NCBI GenBank assembly: GCA_964643965.1
Contig: CAZXVH010000041.1
Coordinates: 1-37,127, forward strand
Direction of reading: 5' to 3'
Source: GCA-2746795 sp964643965
GTDB taxonomy: Bacteria; Chloroflexota; Anaerolineae; Promineifilales; Promineifilaceae
DNA: 37,127 nt
The stretch's first letter is position 1; each line of letters begins with the position of its first letter. The translations under genes were made by a program, and so were the position numbers. This document shows, in pieces, positions 16,358 through 24,865 of the stretch. Under the pieces are notes generated by a model, which was given only the letters and a program-made list of their open reading frames with translations, did no database searches and had not been told where the DNA came from.

Positions 16358-17707
16358 ATGTTAAAACAACCCCCTGGCCTCCGCCTCATTTACCTGCCTT
16401 TTGCCGAACCGGAAACGTTGGCCGAGTGCCTGGTGGCGCTGGCCAATGGCGATGGCGGTCTGATCGTCTTGGGCGTCGATGGGCAAGGCAAACCGTCCCA
16501 TCCCATTTGGGAAGAAGAAGCGGAAGGAGCGCTGCGGGAAGCCGCTTCTTACTGCCGGCCGCCGGTGTTGGTGCAGTGGCAGCCGGTGGAAGTGGGCAGC
16601 CAGACGTTTGTGGGCATTGATGTGCCGCGCAGCCCGGATTTACACAGCCTGGAAGATGGCCGGGTGCTTATCCGCAGCGGCCGGCAAAACCGCCCCCTCA
16701 CCGGCGACGAAGTACGCCAGCTTGCCGCCAATAAAAACACGGCGGAGTATGAAACCGAACCGGTTCCGGGCGCTCGTCCGGAAGATTTAGACCAGGACAT
16801 CTTGCGTGATTACCTGGATCGGCGCGGCCGGCGCGGGGCGGGGCAGGTGACAACCACGCAAGATCTGCTCTTTGAAATCGGGGCCACCGACCGGGAAGGC
16901 AACCCCACGACCATTGGCATTTTGCTCTTTGGCAAAAATCCGCAGGCATTTTTCCCGCAGAGCGGCATCGTGTTTGTGAAGTTTGCCGGCACGGAACCCC
17001 GCGGCGAAGATGGCGGCATCGGCTACGGCCGGCGTGATGAGATCAATGGGCCAGTGGCTCGGATTGTGGAGCGGGCCTGGAATATTGTCTTTGAAGAGAT
17101 GCGCGTGGGGGCGGCGGTCAACCAGTTGGAACGAGATGAACTGACGGAGTATCCCCGCTTTGCCGTGCGTGAGGCGCTGGTCAATGCGGTGGCCCATCGT
17201 GATTATCGGCTGCAAGGACGGCGCATTGAAATCCGCATGTATGCTGACCGCCTGGAAATCATCAGTCCCGGCGGACTGCCCGGCTATATGACGCTGGACA
17301 ATTTGGTGGAGGAGCATTTTTCGCGCAATCCACGCCTGGTCAACGGCCTTTACCAGTGGGGGTATATCGAAGAACTGGGGCTGGGGATTGACCAGATGAT
17401 TGAGGAGATGGTGCAGGCCGGCCACCCACCGCCCAAGTTTAAGGCGGCGCCCCATCTGTTTACCGTCATCTTGTCTAATAAGCGGGAGCGAACGGCCGTT
17501 CCCAAATGGACAAAGGTGATGAACGAGCGCCAAACCCGCGCCCTCACCTACATCCGGGAAAACGGCAGCATCACCAACCGGGAATATCGCAATCTTTGCG
17601 CCGACGTTTCGGCGGAAACGCTGCGCCTGGATATGGTTGATCTGGTGGAGCGGGGCATTTTGCTCAAGATCGGCTCGAAGAAGGGCACACATTACATTCT
17701 TAAGTAA
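16358..17707 (+). CDS. AlbA_2 (Schlafen-like)/RecG-related transcriptional regulator
   Basis: The protein has 449 residues. The N-terminal AlbA_2 domain (about 10-115) contains LANGDGGLIVLGVDGQG, the nucleic-acid-binding module of COG2865 proteins. A central region (about 255-350) carries the HATPase_c_4-like block FAVREALVNAVAHRDY with a following EIISPGGLPG. The C-terminus (about 385-449) is a winged helix (ITNREYRNLCADVSAETLRL, then LVERGILLKIG). It probably binds DNA and regulates transcription, perhaps in response to ATP. Targets are unknown. Tandem CCCAAATAT motifs and an 11-bp inverted repeat just downstream are a conceivable binding site. Confidence 0.8.
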   Translation: MLKQPPGLRLIYLPFAEPETLAECLVALANGDGGLIVLGVDGQGKPSHPIWEEEAEGALREAASYCRPPVLVQWQPVEVGSQTFVGIDVPRSPDLHSLEDGRVLIRSGRQNRPLTGDEVRQLAANKNTAEYETEPVPGARPEDLDQDILRDYLDRRGRRGAGQVTTTQDLLFEIGATDREGNPTTIGILLFGKNPQAFFPQSGIVFVKFAGTEPRGEDGGIGYGRRDEINGPVARIVERAWNIVFEEMRVGAAVNQLERDELTEYPRFAVREALVNAVAHRDYRLQGRRIEIRMYADRLEIISPGGLPGYMTLDNLVEEHFSRNPRLVNGLYQWGYIEELGLGIDQMIEEMVQAGHPPPKFKAAPHLFTVILSNKRERTAVPKWTKVMNERQTRALTYIRENGSITNREYRNLCADVSAETLRLDMVDLVERGILLKIGSKKGTHYILK

Positions 17708-17741
17708 ATCCCGACTTATCCCAACCTTTAGCCAAACTTAA

Positions 17742-17785
17742 CCCAAATATCCCAAATATATCCCAAATTTCAGCTTGGGATATAT
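17742..17785. repeat. CCCAAATAT direct repeats ending in an 11-bp inverted repeat
   Basis: CCCAAATAT starts at 17742 and 17751, and the variant CCCAAATTT at 17762. ATATATCCCAA (17756-17766) and TTGGGATATAT (17775-17785) form a perfect inverted repeat. There is no T tract. It could be a terminator-like structure after the regulator gene or an operator for the regulator. Confidence 0.5.
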
Positions 17786-17870
17786 CAGGATACCAGTGAC
17801 AAGGTATGGCAACACATGATTGATTCATAAAAAATCCGTTGGAACGGCCGTTTCCCCCTTTCTCCCCGCC

Positions 17871-17876
17871 CATAAT
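17871..17876 (+). promoter_or_regulatory. -10-like box directly before the EcsC-family start
   Basis: CATAAT lies 8 bases before ATG 17885, so transcription would begin at or next to the start codon. No Shine-Dalgarno sequence is present. This would give a leaderless mRNA. The -35 region is poor. Confidence 0.35.
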
Positions 17877-17884
17877 CTGCTATC

Positions 17885-18745
17885 ATGTCACCCATGACTG
17901 AACTAACCACTGTTTCTGACAATTCTAAAACAAACAAACTGCAAGTGGCTGATAGAATTATGGATCGGCTGGGCCAGGCTATTGACGACACCGACGAAAA
18001 AGCGGCCGCTGAACGAGTAGCTCAACTGCAAGCTCGCTTCCCTGATGACTCTGTGGCCGAGCTGGCTAACCGGCTGATCATGGCAAAAGTGCGTAAAACG
18101 GCCGTTGTCGGGGCCACCACTTCCGCCGCTATGATCATTCCGGGCATCGGCACGATTGCCGGTCTGACTTTGGGCATTGCGGCTGACTTTGGCATCACCT
18201 TCAAGCTGCAAGCCGAACTGGTGCTAGAAATCGCCGCCCTCTATGGTCATGCCATGACGCCCGAAGAAAAACGGCGCGTCGTCATGTTGGTGACCGGTTT
18301 AAGCGCCGGGGCTACCACCCTGGCGCATCGAGCGGGCAAAAGCGTCTCCCGCCGGGTAACGGCGCGTATTGGCTCCAAATATGTCACGCGTGCGCTGCCG
18401 GTCGTGGGCATGGCCGCCTCCGCCTCCACCAATGCCGTGATGACCTATTTCATCGGCCAGCGAGCGCATACCTATTTCAGCCTGGGGCCTGAAGCGCTAA
18501 AGGATTGGCGGGCCAGCGCTGAAGCCTTAACCGGCCTCAACCGGGACCTGTTAACCAGCGGCGTTAAAAACAGCGGCCTGGCTCTCAAATCTGCGGGAGA
18601 AACGGCCGTTGCTGGCGCCAAAAAAGCCGGTTCAAGAGTAGCCGCCCGCCGCCCCCGCCGCCGCCGCAAAAACAAACAACTTCACGCTCCCCAAAACAAC
18701 AACGATTACCCCGATGAAGTGATCCCCGTTTTCATCGAAGAATAA
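17885..18745 (+). CDS. EcsC-family protein
   Basis: The protein has 286 residues. The central region (about 75-205), with hydrophobic helices such as AAMIIPGIGTIAGLTLGIAA and KLQAELVLEIAALYGHAMTP, matches the EcsC family, whose biochemical role is unclear. The N-terminus is charged and helical. The C-terminal tail holds a basic cluster (RRPRRRRKNKQ) and then an acidic end. Two in-frame starts exist, 17885 and 17894. A -10-like box just upstream suggests leaderless expression. It is likely membrane-associated. Confidence 0.75.
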   Translation: MSPMTELTTVSDNSKTNKLQVADRIMDRLGQAIDDTDEKAAAERVAQLQARFPDDSVAELANRLIMAKVRKTAVVGATTSAAMIIPGIGTIAGLTLGIAADFGITFKLQAELVLEIAALYGHAMTPEEKRRVVMLVTGLSAGATTLAHRAGKSVSRRVTARIGSKYVTRALPVVGMAASASTNAVMTYFIGQRAHTYFSLGPEALKDWRASAEALTGLNRDLLTSGVKNSGLALKSAGETAVAGAKKAGSRVAARRPRRRRKNKQLHAPQNNNDYPDEVIPVFIEE

Positions 18746-18773
18746 GGAGTGTGAACGGTTATCGGTAAGGTAA

Positions 18774-18818
18774 CTGTCCACTGCCCACTGCCCACTGTCC
18801 ACTGTCCACTGTCCACTG
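18774..18818. repeat. Heptanucleotide array CTGTCCA/CTGCCCA, 6.4 copies
   Basis: Consecutive 7-bp units run from 18774 to 18818: CTGTCCA, CTGCCCA twice, then CTGTCCA three times and CTG. It is the reverse complement of the TGGACAG family found inside the synthase gene and at 34.5 kb. It lies between the EcsC gene and the MFS fragment. Confidence 0.9.
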
Positions 18819-18826
18819 AAAACGGT

Positions 18827-19240
18827 TCATCCCCGCCGCCACATAAACAGCGCCGAGCCAAGGCGGCAAATACCGGCGATAACCAGCATAGCCACCAGGC
18901 CAGTATAGTTTGCCAGATAAGGGCCGCTCAAAGAGCCAATTAACACGGCGGCATTGAGCGCCAGGTTATACCAGGCCAGGTGCGCCGGGCGACCGTCTTC
19001 AGGGATGCGCTCCAGCAGATAATTGGCCTGTGTGCCTGAGATCAGCGCCCACATCAGCCCGCCCAAGAGTGAAACAGCCAGAAAGAGCGCTAAATTGTGA
19101 GTAACGGCCGTTAACATCGGATACAAACTCAAGCCCGCCATGCCCACCAACATCAAGGTTCGATTGCTAAAACGCTTTTGCATCCGACCAATCTGCATCG
19201 AGGCGATCAAAACCGCGCCGTAAAATACAGCATCCCCCAC
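18827..19240 (-). pseudogene. C-terminal fragment of an MFS transporter
   Basis: The 137 residues have four hydrophobic helices and the loop IGRMQKRFSNRTLMLVGMAG, typical of the start of the second half of a major facilitator protein. A full protein would be about 400 residues. The frame stays open upstream to about 19306 but has no ATG start, and the N-terminal six helices are missing. The upstream region serves as the promoter of the divergent lipoprotein gene. I read it as a truncated, probably non-functional gene. A GTG at 19240 could still be used. Confidence 0.65.
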
Positions 19241-19307
19241 GATCCGATTAACATCTGATGAAGTTTGCTCTCGTGGGAAATAAGTAGGCTGGCGTTTGCC
19301 TGAAACC

Positions 19308-19316
19308 TGCTAGAAT
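19308..19316 (+). promoter_or_regulatory. Extended -10 promoter of the LysM lipoprotein gene
   Basis: TGCTAGAAT provides TAGAAT (5 of 6 consensus) with the TGn extension. It is about 65 bases before ATG 19382. No good -35 is visible. Confidence 0.4.
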
Positions 19317-19381
19317 TGGGCGGCTGTCAGCAAAAACTGTTGGCAAAATTGAGATGAGGAGATTACACGGAGAAGTGAAAT

Positions 19382-20506
19382 ATGAATCATAAATGGTTGA
19401 TCACATTTTTATTATTGGTAACGGCCGTTCTCGCTGCCTGCGCCGCCCCTGAACCGGTGGAAGTAACCCGCCTGGTTACAGAAGAAGTGCCCGTCACCGT
19501 AGAAGTAACCCGCCTCATACCGCAGCCCATTACTGTAGAAAAAGAGGTGGAAGTGGAAGTGACCCGCCTGGTAGAAGTGGCGTTGGTTGTCACCGCTACC
19601 CCTGACCCGGCCGTTGAACCTACCACCGAAGCAGCCGAGGCCATGGCCACCCCGGAACCGACCGCTGCTTCCACGAAAACGGCCGTTGCGCCCCTTGAGG
19701 GAGAGTATTACACCGTGCAATCCGGCGACAGCCTCTCTGCCATCGCCCAAAAAACAGGCGTCAGCGAACAAGCGATTATGAACGCCAATAACATGGGCAA
19801 TGCAGATGTGATTGTGGCCGGTCAAAAACTGCTCATTCCCGGCTGGACAGGCAGCATCGCCGCCGCCCCTTCCGTCCCCAATCCTCAACCCACGACGCCC
19901 CCCGAACCGGCGCAGCCCGCCGCCCCCGTTGGCGCAAATCTGCTGCCCAACGGCTCCTTTGAAGAAGATTGGTATTTCTTCCAGGGTGTGTCTGAGTGGC
20001 AGTTGCCCAACGGCTGGGCCATGTCTGTGGATGAAGGCGCCAATAATCAGGGCAGCGGCGGCCGTTTCTTCAGGCCAGAGATTCGCCTGTTGAGCCGCCC
20101 GGATTTACCCCCGGCCGAACAAGGTTTGTTTGTCTTTGATGGCCTGAAAACCATTAAAGCGTTTAAAGGGGATGCCCCCACCAGCTTTGCCATTTTCCGA
20201 GATGTCGCCTTAGAACCCGGCTCCTACCGCCTATCCATCAGCTTCTTCCCGGATTCTGTGTATGGTTATAATGGCCAGGTAAAAGTTTATAATGGCGACC
20301 CGCTTTCAGCGGAAGCGCGGATTATTGTAGGCGGCGGCGGCACCGACTGGAAAGGCAGCAACATCGGCAATCAAAATACCCTCACCTATGATTTCACCCT
20401 CGACACGGCGCAAACGGTGCGGCTCGGCGGCGCGTTCCGCAACCGCTTTGAGCAATCGAATAACGGCTGGTTTATTGATAACTGGGTGCTTCAACGAATA
20501 GAGTAA
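19382..20506 (+). CDS. LysM-domain lipoprotein
   Basis: The protein has 374 residues. The signal peptide ends at a lipobox (VLAAC, Cys20), so it should be anchored in the membrane. Residues 25-68 hold repeated VEVTR motifs (EVTRLV at three places). A Thr/Pro/Ala-rich spacer follows. Residues about 107-153 are a LysM peptidoglycan-binding domain (YYTVQSGDSLSAIAQKTGVS, then NADVIVAGQKLLIPG). A second Pro-rich linker leads to a C-terminal beta-sandwich (about 190-374) that starts LLPNGSFEEDWY, like carbohydrate-binding modules. It probably binds cell wall glycans. GGAGAAG precedes the ATG. Confidence 0.88.
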   Translation: MNHKWLITFLLLVTAVLAACAAPEPVEVTRLVTEEVPVTVEVTRLIPQPITVEKEVEVEVTRLVEVALVVTATPDPAVEPTTEAAEAMATPEPTAASTKTAVAPLEGEYYTVQSGDSLSAIAQKTGVSEQAIMNANNMGNADVIVAGQKLLIPGWTGSIAAAPSVPNPQPTTPPEPAQPAAPVGANLLPNGSFEEDWYFFQGVSEWQLPNGWAMSVDEGANNQGSGGRFFRPEIRLLSRPDLPPAEQGLFVFDGLKTIKAFKGDAPTSFAIFRDVALEPGSYRLSISFFPDSVYGYNGQVKVYNGDPLSAEARIIVGGGGTDWKGSNIGNQNTLTYDFTLDTAQTVRLGGAFRNRFEQSNNGWFIDNWVLQRIE

Positions 20507-20557
20507 CCGTAGCAGTTGCACAGAGAGGTAGGCTCAGACCTCGATTACGTAAAATCG

Positions 20558-20589
20558 GGTGAGACGCACCAGCCAAAGTGCGTCTCACC
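20558..20589 (-). terminator. Perfect 12-bp hairpin between convergent genes
   Basis: GGTGAGACGCAC (20558-20569) pairs with GTGCGTCTCACC (20578-20589) around eight bases. Its right arm touches the stop codon of the minus-strand lipoprotein gene. On the minus strand TTTT follows shortly after the stem. It probably ends that gene and may also stop the plus-strand lipoprotein transcript. Confidence 0.7.
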
Positions 20590-21554
20590 TAATTCCCAAT
20601 CGTAAACGCCCCCGTCAATTGCTCTTCCCCATTTAAATACACCGTGATCGTATAACTTCCCGATTGCAAACCACCCCCTTCAAAATTGTAAATCGACACG
20701 TCTGTGACCACGCCGTTTGGTCCATAATGGAAATAATCCCACGTCTTTTCTCGCGTCTGCCACGCCGCGCCATTGAGCGTCCATTCTCGTTTTACCACAT
20801 CGGCCACGCCCATGTTGCTGTAATTCCACACCGCATACACCTGCTCAATACCGGCCGGAAACGTGGTTTGCGCCGGGCCATTGGCATACGGGGTGAAATG
20901 CAGGTTGCTAAAACCCGGTTCCCCGGCCGTGGGACGTGACAAGACGGTGAAGCCGCCACCCGTTTGCCATACGCCATTCACAAATAAATCCAGATAGTAA
21001 TCTCCCGGATTCAAGCCGCCGATCACCTCGCCAAAAAGCACCACATCGGTGACTGTGCCGTTCACGCCGCGTTGGGTTTTTGCCTCCCACACCTCTTCCT
21101 TGTACAGCCACTCTTCGCCGTTGTGCTTCCACAGGCGCTGCACAAAATCGCCAGGATTCATGTCCACATAATCCCACAAGGCATGGATGCCATTGGCGCC
21201 AACGGGATAACTGTTTTGCGCAGCGGCTTCCGGGCTGACGGCGAAGCGCAAATTATAAAAGTGGGCGCCAATCGGGACTGTGGGCACGGCCGTCACCGGG
21301 GGGGCAGGAGCCTCAGATGTAATGGTGGGAATGAAAGTGGGGATAACGCTTGTGCTGATCAAGGTCGAAGTGGCCCTTGCTGGCGAGGAAACAGTCGGCG
21401 TCACACGTAAAGGCAAATCCCCCGGCGCCACCGGCCGCAGCGCTGCCTGGGTGGGCACAAACGGCGTCGGCGTGGGCGACTCCGCCCCACACGCCACCAA
21501 CAGCCAGCATAATATGAGAAGGGAAAACGGCCGTTTGCCAACAATCCAATTCAT
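20589..21554 (-). CDS. Lipoprotein with two tandem repeat domains
   Basis: The protein has 321 residues. The start at 21554 places MNWIVGKRPFSLLILCWLLV before a lipobox Cys (VAC). A Thr/Pro-rich linker (about residues 27-95) follows. Two homologous domains of about 105 residues come next, beginning FYNLRFAVSPEAAAQNSYPV and FSNLHFTPYANGPAQTTFPA. Each has a WDY or WNY core, a VNGTVTDV-like or PNGVVTDV motif and a final GSYTITVYLNG-type strand. They are probably extracellular beta-sandwich binding modules. Function unknown. An in-frame extension up to 21620 is less likely because the signal peptide would not be N-terminal. Confidence 0.75.
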   Translation of the reverse strand: MNWIVGKRPFSLLILCWLLVACGAESPTPTPFVPTQAALRPVAPGDLPLRVTPTVSSPARATSTLISTSVIPTFIPTITSEAPAPPVTAVPTVPIGAHFYNLRFAVSPEAAAQNSYPVGANGIHALWDYVDMNPGDFVQRLWKHNGEEWLYKEEVWEAKTQRGVNGTVTDVVLFGEVIGGLNPGDYYLDLFVNGVWQTGGGFTVLSRPTAGEPGFSNLHFTPYANGPAQTTFPAGIEQVYAVWNYSNMGVADVVKREWTLNGAAWQTREKTWDYFHYGPNGVVTDVSIYNFEGGGLQSGSYTITVYLNGEEQLTGAFTIGN

Positions 21555-21611
21555 CCAGAAAACTATACCACAAGTTGCAGCGTTGCAGAGTAATGCGCCC
21601 CTTGCCACCTT

Positions 21612-21651
21612 TAAAAACAAAACCGGGTGTAGTGACTGTCACCACACCCGG
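21612..21651 (-). terminator. Terminator after hppA
   Basis: CCGGGTGTAGTGAC (21623-21636) pairs with GTCACCACACCCGG (21638-21651) at 13 of 14 positions. On the minus strand it is followed by TTTTGTTTTTAA. It lies about 40 bases after the hppA stop. Confidence 0.85.
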
Positions 21652-21659
21652 CCATTAAC

Positions 21660-21694
21660 CGATCACCGTTTAGCGATAACCGATCATCATTTAA
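21660..21694. repeat. Heptad repeat CGATCAC/CGATAAC
   Basis: Five 7-bp units in register: CGATCAC, CGTTTAG, CGATAAC, CGATCAT, CATTTAA. The last unit overlaps the hppA stop codon. It represents a separate 7-bp-period family. Confidence 0.6.
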
Positions 21695-24342
21695 TCTTTC
21701 AGTTGCGATGCCATAAGCGGCTTCTCCGCCATGACCTCTTCTACCACCTGATCATCCCGGTCACTGCGCATCACCGCCCACAAAATCAGGCCAATGCAAA
21801 TCGCCACAAAAACGATAAGCCCCAGCGACTTGCTCGTATAACTCACCACAATCGGGGCCACAATCAAAGCCACCAGATTGATCACCTTAATCATGGGGTT
21901 CAAAGCTGGCCCGGCCGTATCCTTCAACGGATCACCGACAATATCACCGACAACGGCCGCTTTGTGATTTTCACTGTTCTTGCCGCCAAAATGTCCATCT
22001 TCCACATACTTCTTGGCATTGTCCCAGGCGCCGCCCGCATTTGCCATAAACACCGCTTGCAGCAGCCCGACCATAATCACCCCAGCCAGGAAACCGCCGA
22101 GACCTTGTTCCTTCAAAACCAGACCCACTACAATTGGCGTTAAAATGGCGATCAAGCCCAAGGGAACCAGTTCATTCTGCGCCGCTTTGGTAGAAATGCT
22201 CACCGCACGGGTGTAATCCGGCGTCTCTTCCTTATTCCAGATGGCCGGAATGCGCAGCTGCCGCCGCACCTCCGTCATAATCTGGCCCGCCGCTCGATTG
22301 ACCGCCTTAATCAGCAATCCACCAAACAGAATCGGAATCGCGCCGCCCAACAACAAACCAATAAACACGGTGGGATTCGCCAGGTTGATGACGCGCTCAA
22401 ACGAATCAATACGGTCTGCCGGCATCACCCGTTCAATATCGGTAAAAAATGCGCCAAAGAGCGACAGCGCCGCAATCACGGCCGATCCAATCGCCACCCC
22501 TTTGGTAATCGCTTTGGTGGTATTACCGGCGGCGTCCAGGTCTGCCATAATCTGGCGAGATTCCGGCGTGAAATCATCATGAGCCAGTTCGCCAATGCCA
22601 TTGGCATTGTCCGCGATGGGGCCAAATGTATCCATACTCACATTATTACCAGTAAGGGACAGCATCCCCACCCCAATCAGAGAGACGCCAAAAAGAATGT
22701 ACGTTATCTGATTGCCTGTGCCAATCGCTTCGCCTTGCATACTGACCAGGGACAGCGCCGCCACCATCGTCCACATGGCAAAGAAGAAGCCTGTGATAAT
22801 ATCTCTCTTCAAGAAGCCGCGTGCAATCAAGCCAATGGCAATCAGAGCGCCAATGCCAACCGCCCACCCATACAATGCCGGTGGGAAAATAACCGTATAA
22901 ACGATAATGGCCGCGCCCAAACTGGCAGCAATCACCAACACCGACCACACACTGGAAAGATAGCCCAGCGACAAACCTTCCAAAATCACCAACGCCGGCC
23001 CAAAATTCGTAGCTCTGGCAATCCTTTGCACACGGGGACTGGTGGCGCTCGTGGCTTTGGCCGTCAGCGGATTAAAGGCGACTGCCAGCGCCACCCCCAC
23101 CGCCACCAACGTCCCTAATGACAGATGAGAAAGCCGCCCAGTTGCTGAGCCGGGGTCTTGCCCGCCCGCATAGAAATAAGCCAACAAGAAAGTCGCCGTT
23201 ATGGTGATGGCGCTAGAAAGCTCATAACTCTTGAACATCGCTTCCTCCGCATTCTCCACATGCCATAAAGAAACAGCATACGTGCCCAAAATAGAGCTGA
23301 AGACGCCAATTCCCCGCACTAACAGCGGCAAAATAATCCAGAACAATTGACCGGTCATGGCGGACAGCGCCAGCCCCAAAATCAAACTGGCCACAATCGT
23401 CACTTCATACGATTCAAAGATGTCGGCGGCCATACCGGCGCAGTCACCCACATTGTCGCCCACCAGGTCGGCGATGACGGCCGCATTGCGTGGATCATCT
23501 TCTTCCATGTCGGCTTCCACTTTACCCACGAGGTCAGCGCCCACATCGGCCGCTTTGGTGTAAATGCCGCCGCCCACGCGCATAAAAAGGGCGATGAGGG
23601 TGGCGCCAAAACCAAAACCGAGCAGCACATCCGGCGCCGCTTTAACGAACATCACAAAAATAAAAGTGCCGCCGAGCAAACCCAGCCCATCGGTGAGCAT
23701 CCCGGTGATCGTGCCAGAGCGATAGGCGATGGTCAGCGCTTCCCTAAAGCTGCGTTTAGAGGCAGACGCCACGCGCACATTCCCTTGCACGGCCATGTTC
23801 ATGCCCACAAAACCCACGGTGGCCGAGAAGGTCGCCCCCATCACAAACGCTAACGACCGCGATATGGCCACTCCCCAAACGGCCGTTTGGCAAGAGACCG
23901 AAGCCGCAATGCGATCTGGTCGCATGGTCGTGTAATTATGAGCGTGAGCGATGGATTGGGCTGTTTCTGTTTCTAACAAGGCGAGGGCTTGAACGGAGGT
24001 AAGGTTGGTATTGGCGGCAATATTTTCCGCCAGGGCCGTCTTCACTGCTTGCGCACAGAAAAGCTCGTTGGCTTCTCCGGTAGGCGGCGCCAGGGCCACG
24101 CTCAAAAACATGGCGATGGTGAGCACCACGATCAGGATGGCAATCGTTTTCATCTGTGTGCGCAGATACGTGTTTGCCCCACCCCGAATGTAACCCCAAA
24201 TACGCTGCATTTCGGCCGTGCCCATATCGGCCGCAAATGTCTTACGCGCCAGCCAATAAGCATAAACCAGCGCCACCACGGCCATGACGAGTACGGAGTA
24301 AATCATAACCTGCTCGAATGGCGCAATCCCTTTCATGAACAT
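21691..24342 (-). CDS. hppA: Membrane-bound H+-translocating pyrophosphatase
   Basis: The protein has 883 residues, with about 16 membrane helices, and couples PPi hydrolysis to proton export. The substrate motif DVGADLVGKVEADMEEDD (about residue 265) and GDNVGDCAGMAADIFES (about 292) are intact, as are the C-terminal DNAKKYVEDG and DPLKDTAGPALN. GNTTKA (about 608) carries Lys where K+-dependent enzymes have Ala, predicting a K+-independent pump. It is longer than typical (700-800) because of an extra loop near residues 88-155 with two Cys. ATG 24342 follows AGGAGAG; an upstream extension lacks one. Confidence 0.96.
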   Translation of the reverse strand: MFMKGIAPFEQVMIYSVLVMAVVALVYAYWLARKTFAADMGTAEMQRIWGYIRGGANTYLRTQMKTIAILIVVLTIAMFLSVALAPPTGEANELFCAQAVKTALAENIAANTNLTSVQALALLETETAQSIAHAHNYTTMRPDRIAASVSCQTAVWGVAISRSLAFVMGATFSATVGFVGMNMAVQGNVRVASASKRSFREALTIAYRSGTITGMLTDGLGLLGGTFIFVMFVKAAPDVLLGFGFGATLIALFMRVGGGIYTKAADVGADLVGKVEADMEEDDPRNAAVIADLVGDNVGDCAGMAADIFESYEVTIVASLILGLALSAMTGQLFWIILPLLVRGIGVFSSILGTYAVSLWHVENAEEAMFKSYELSSAITITATFLLAYFYAGGQDPGSATGRLSHLSLGTLVAVGVALAVAFNPLTAKATSATSPRVQRIARATNFGPALVILEGLSLGYLSSVWSVLVIAASLGAAIIVYTVIFPPALYGWAVGIGALIAIGLIARGFLKRDIITGFFFAMWTMVAALSLVSMQGEAIGTGNQITYILFGVSLIGVGMLSLTGNNVSMDTFGPIADNANGIGELAHDDFTPESRQIMADLDAAGNTTKAITKGVAIGSAVIAALSLFGAFFTDIERVMPADRIDSFERVINLANPTVFIGLLLGGAIPILFGGLLIKAVNRAAGQIMTEVRRQLRIPAIWNKEETPDYTRAVSISTKAAQNELVPLGLIAILTPIVVGLVLKEQGLGGFLAGVIMVGLLQAVFMANAGGAWDNAKKYVEDGHFGGKNSENHKAAVVGDIVGDPLKDTAGPALNPMIKVINLVALIVAPIVVSYTSKSLGLIVFVAICIGLILWAVMRSDRDDQVVEEVMAEKPLMASQLKD

Positions 24343-24365
24343 TGTTAAACTCTCCTGGGATGAGA

Positions 24366-24380
24366 ATTGCGCTGCGCAAT
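24366..24380. promoter_or_regulatory. Palindrome upstream of hppA
   Basis: ATTGCGC-T-GCGCAAT is a perfect 7-bp inverted repeat about 25-40 bases before the hppA start and just ahead of its Shine-Dalgarno. A TATAAG -10-like box (24395-24390, minus strand) lies next to it. It may be an operator or a leader hairpin. Confidence 0.4.
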
Positions 24381-24640
24381 ATCCCAATCCTTATATGGTC
24401 CGCTTACAAACGGGTGAGCAATTTAAGCGTGGAGAGATGGGACAAACGGCCGTTTCAAAACAGCGGCTTACTATCAGGAGCGGAATATCGGAAACCAGTT
24501 CCCCACACAACAAATGCTCACTCTGTTGGGCGGTTTGATGAAGACGCCAAAATCGTCGGCATTGTCCCATAATTCTCTCCTAAATGCACACTGAAAAATG
24601 TCATAAATAATGACTGTATTTTGTCATGATCCCCCCTTCA
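24381..24640. other. Divergent intergenic region between hppA and tRNA-Arg
   Basis: About 260 bases without a gene. It holds one ACGGCCGT copy (24446-24453) and presumably the hppA promoter. The half nearest the tRNA is AT-rich. No conserved RNA structure is recognised. Confidence 0.4.
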
Positions 24641-24641
24641 T

Positions 24642-24670
24642 TTGACATTTATCTCCCCCTGTGGCAGAAT
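24642..24670 (+). promoter_or_regulatory. Promoter of tRNA-Arg
   Basis: A perfect TTGACA (24642-24647), a 17-base spacer and CAGAAT (24665-24670, four of six). The expected start is about 8 bases before the mature tRNA 5' end at 24686. Confidence 0.7.
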
Positions 24671-24685
24671 CGCAAACGCATTTCT

Positions 24686-24757
24686 GCCCCCGTAGCTCAG
24701 AGGATAGAGCATCGGCCTCCGAAGCCGGGAGCCCAGGTTCGAGTCCTGGCGGGGGCA
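24686..24757 (+). tRNA. tRNA-Arg (anticodon CCG)
   Basis: The acceptor stem GCCCCCG (24686-24692) pairs perfectly with CGGGGGC (24750-24756), with discriminator A at 24757. The D-arm (AGCTCAGAGGATAGAGC), the anticodon loop CTCCGAA (anticodon CCG, reading CGG) on a stem TCGGC/GCCGG with one T-G pair, and the T-arm (CCAGG TTCGAGT CCTGG) are all complete. CCA is not encoded. Confidence 0.97.
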
Positions 24758-24865
24758 TCTCTAATCGTCCTCCACCCCCCCATAGCCAGCATGACATTTG
24801 ACCTGCTTTTCACAAAGAAAACATTACATTTGTCACTCATCTTCAGCAAACGCTTGTATTAAAAT

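Noticed and set aside
18774..18818. CRISPR array
   Set aside because: The units are 7 bp with no spacers. No CRISPR-type repeat of 23-50 bp with unique spacers is present anywhere in the window.
19480..19600. VEVTR coding repeats as a DNA tandem repeat
   Set aside because: The repeats are at protein level with varied codons, typical of Chloroflexota-type lipoprotein stalks, and not a DNA repeat of constant period.
21280..22143. Plus-strand frame of 287 codons across the lipoprotein signal region and the hppA end
   Set aside because: It crosses a terminator and two real minus-strand genes, and its composition is not protein-like.
24626..24862. Plus-strand 78-codon frame
   Set aside because: It reads straight through the tRNA-Arg gene.
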